Both the position numbers and the translations under genes were made by a program. A stretch of DNA of 6,542 nucleotides from Gammaproteobacteria bacterium (lineage in GTDB: Bacteria > Pseudomonadota > Gammaproteobacteria > SZUA-229). How positions within the stretch are numbered: position 1 is the first letter of the stretch; each line of letters starts with the position of its first letter. Under the pieces are notes generated by a model. It saw only the letters and a program-made list of their open reading frames with translations. It searched no databases and was not told the origin of the DNA. Positions 4,741 to 6,542 of the stretch are shown in pieces. The stretch spans positions 1-6,542 of the forward strand of contig JALTRC010000668.1 in NCBI GenBank assembly GCA_026998145.1, written 5' to 3'.

Positions 4741-6227
4741 TGTCTGCCGAAACAAATTTTAACCAGGACTGGTTAAAAAACTGGCAGGCAAAAATCGCCG
4801 TCAGAATTACCTCAATCATTATCTGGAGCCTGAGTTTTATCAGCATGATTATTGCCGGCATATTAATCAGCCAGGTCAGAAGCAATGTTGAAAACTCACA
4901 GAATATAATAATTGACCACCTTGCCTACCAGATACAGTCCCGTGTACAGCAAAACCCTGCATTGTTATTTAAACAAATTGAGCCGATACTCAATGATATT
5001 CTAAACAATGATTATATTCTTGGCCTGGACATAAAATACAATGGGCAAACCAAAACCTACGGCACCAGAGCCCAGCCTGGGGAAACAATTGTACGCAAGT
5101 TAAACACACATTTACCCATAATAATTACAGCTTACACGCTTCCAATAAAAGAGATTGTTCGCCAGAAACAAATCGAAATTTTTATGTTGTTTAGTGCCGG
5201 TATTATTTTTCTTGGGGGATTTATTATGCTGGTTATCGACAAATCGGTGCAAAAACCTTTCCAGCATCTTGATGCTGTCGCCCAACAATACACCGCCGGC
5301 CAGCATTCCATAAGAGCCAATACCGATCGCCACGATGAATTCGGCACCCTTGCTGTTTTTTTAAATCAGATGCTGGATCGCATCAGCACCAATGAAAAGG
5401 AATTACAGAACGAAGTAAAAGAACGCACCATCGCTCATGAAAAAATCAAACAGCAAAGAGATGCCTTACAGCAACTTACCATGGATTTAACGATTACACG
5501 TGACAAAGCCAATGAAGCCAACCTGGCCAAAACAATTTTTCTGGCCAATATGAGCCACGAATTGCGCACACCGCTTAATGCCATTATCGGCTACAGTGAG
5601 CTAATAAAAGAAGATACGCATAACCTGCAAAACCCGCAACTTATTCACGACACCGATAAAATAATCCAGGCTGGAAAACATCTGCTACGACTTATTAATC
5701 AGGTTCTGGATATTTCAAAAATTGAATCAGGAAAAATGGATCTTATTATTGAAACTATTTCAATACAATCACTGATACAGGATATATGCAGCACCCTGAA
5801 GCCCGCCATAGAAAACAATGGCAATAAACTTGTTCTCGATATTAATTCAGATATTGACTTTATTCAGGTAGACCCAACACGCACCAAACAAATTTTATTT
5901 AACCTTATTGATAACGCGAACAAGTTTACTCATGGAGGAGAAATCAAATTAACAGCCAATATGCAGGAAAACAAATTAATGGTCTGTATACAGGACTCAG
6001 GCATAGGCATTGAAGAAGATAAAATCGAACATATTTTTGATGAGTTTGTGCAGGCAGACATATCAACAACCCGACGATATGGCGGTACAGGCCTTGGGCT
6101 TTCCATTTGCCGCCATCTGGTTCAACTCATGGGTGGCGACATTAGTGTGCGCAGCTCACCTGGGCAGGGTTCCAGATTCACCATTCTTATCCCACTCATA
6201 CAGGATAAGATGAAGGATGCAATATGA
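4740..6227 (+). CDS. Membrane sensor histidine kinase (HAMP, HisKA, HATPase)
   Basis: This 495-residue protein autophosphorylates on a histidine in response to a signal and passes the phosphate to the regulator encoded next. The first transmembrane helix is about 22-44 and the second about 147-166. Between them is a periplasmic domain of about 100 residues that I cannot place in a known family. A HAMP linker follows (about 167-220, with DEFGTLAVFLNQM), then a coiled coil (about 218-262). The HisKA H-box FLANMSHELRTPLN (267-280) carries His273. The ATPase domain has the N-box NLIDNANKFT (388-397), G1 DSGIGI (419-424), F-box IFDEFVQAD (432-440) and G2 GGTGLGLS (448-455). All boxes are intact. 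There is no receiver domain on the same chain, although the H-box style resembles hybrid kinases; the receiver is the separate following gene. It overlaps both neighbours by 1 and 4 bases. Confidence 0.95.
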   Translation: MSAETNFNQDWLKNWQAKIAVRITSIIIWSLSFISMIIAGILISQVRSNVENSQNIIIDHLAYQIQSRVQQNPALLFKQIEPILNDILNNDYILGLDIKYNGQTKTYGTRAQPGETIVRKLNTHLPIIITAYTLPIKEIVRQKQIEIFMLFSAGIIFLGGFIMLVIDKSVQKPFQHLDAVAQQYTAGQHSIRANTDRHDEFGTLAVFLNQMLDRISTNEKELQNEVKERTIAHEKIKQQRDALQQLTMDLTITRDKANEANLAKTIFLANMSHELRTPLNAIIGYSELIKEDTHNLQNPQLIHDTDKIIQAGKHLLRLINQVLDISKIESGKMDLIIETISIQSLIQDICSTLKPAIENNGNKLVLDINSDIDFIQVDPTRTKQILFNLIDNANKFTHGGEIKLTANMQENKLMVCIQDSGIGIEEDKIEHIFDEFVQADISTTRRYGGTGLGLSICRHLVQLMGGDISVRSSPGQGSRFTILIPLIQDKMKDAI

Positions 6228-6542
6228 TACATATACTTATTGTTGAAGATAACGACATGAATCGTGAAATGATTCGGCGGCGGCTTGAACTTCACAGTTT
6301 TAAAACCACTATGGCCAACGATGGTCAGCAGGCCATTGAACTGGCTGTGGAAGTTCAGCCTGATATTATTCTAATGGACATGAGCCTGCCCATCGTTGAT
6401 GGCTGGCAGGCAACTCGAAAACTAAAATCCGAAGCTGGCACACAGAATATCCCCATTATTGGCTTGTCCGCTTATGCCAGTGATTCTGATGTAAAAAAAG
6501 GCCTGGATGCAGGCTGCGATGCCTATGAAGTTAAACCGATTG
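6224..6542 (+). CDS. Response regulator receiver domain, C-terminus cut by the window end
   Basis: The start ATG overlaps the kinase stop codon (ATGA), so the two are translationally coupled and most likely a cognate pair. The first 106 codons are visible. The receiver domain shows the acidic pair Glu8-Asp9 with Asp11 nearby, the phospho-acceptor Asp52 in ILMDMSLP, the switch Ser82 in GLSAYA and Lys104 in the VKP motif, so phosphorylation should be possible. The sequence resembles CheY-like and hybrid-kinase receiver domains (LIVEDNDMNREM, GCDAYEVKPI) more than OmpR or NarL transcription factors. What follows Ile106 is outside the window: it may end as a single-domain regulator or carry an output domain such as a cyclase or phosphatase. 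Confidence 0.94.
   Translation, partial: MIHILIVEDNDMNREMIRRRLELHSFKTTMANDGQQAIELAVEVQPDIILMDMSLPIVDGWQATRKLKSEAGTQNIPIIGLSAYASDSDVKKGLDAGCDAYEVKPI

Noticed and set aside
6010..6213. 67-residue plus-strand ORF inside the kinase gene
   Set aside because: It is an out-of-frame shadow of the ATPase domain, which reads cleanly with all boxes.

Overview
The window looks like chromosomal DNA of a gammaproteobacterium. The evidence is a SthA-type transhydrogenase start, a DegQ-length Do-family protease, a Mip/FkpA-type periplasmic isomerase and sigma-E-like promoter motifs. The genus cannot be named from sequence alone. Base composition is moderate, and by eye the sensor operon at the right end is more AT-rich than the moa genes.

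Layout. At the left edge (1-137, minus) is the N-terminus of a flavoprotein of the soluble transhydrogenase (SthA) family. Next come three molybdopterin cofactor genes: moaC on the minus strand, then moaD and moaE on the plus strand, divergent from moaC across 56 bp. They cover the formation of cyclic pyranopterin monophosphate (MoaC) and its conversion to molybdopterin (the MoaD/MoaE synthase). A small unrecognised three-helix membrane protein follows moaE and converges with degQ, leaving 6 bp between the stop codons.

The centre holds two divergent envelope protein-quality genes: degQ (minus; periplasmic serine protease/chaperone) and an FKBP-type prolyl isomerase of the Mip/FkpA group (plus). 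Their 347-bp intergenic region is the most interesting part of the window. It contains two overlapping, opposite-facing sigma-E-like promoter motifs (about 3174-3209). It also contains a 156-bp palindromic, MITE-like element (3255-3410) lying between the plus-strand motif and the isomerase gene. A strong intrinsic terminator closes the isomerase gene.

The right third is a tightly coupled plus-strand operon: a small membrane protein ending in a YgaP/DUF2892-like segment, a HAMP-containing sensor histidine kinase (1-base overlap), and a single-domain-type response regulator (4-base overlap) cut by the window end. The signal it senses is unknown.

No CRISPR array, RNA gene, transposase gene or prophage gene was seen. 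No convincing new multi-gene system is present; the best leads are the degQ/isomerase control region with its palindromic element, and the membrane-protein/kinase/regulator operon.
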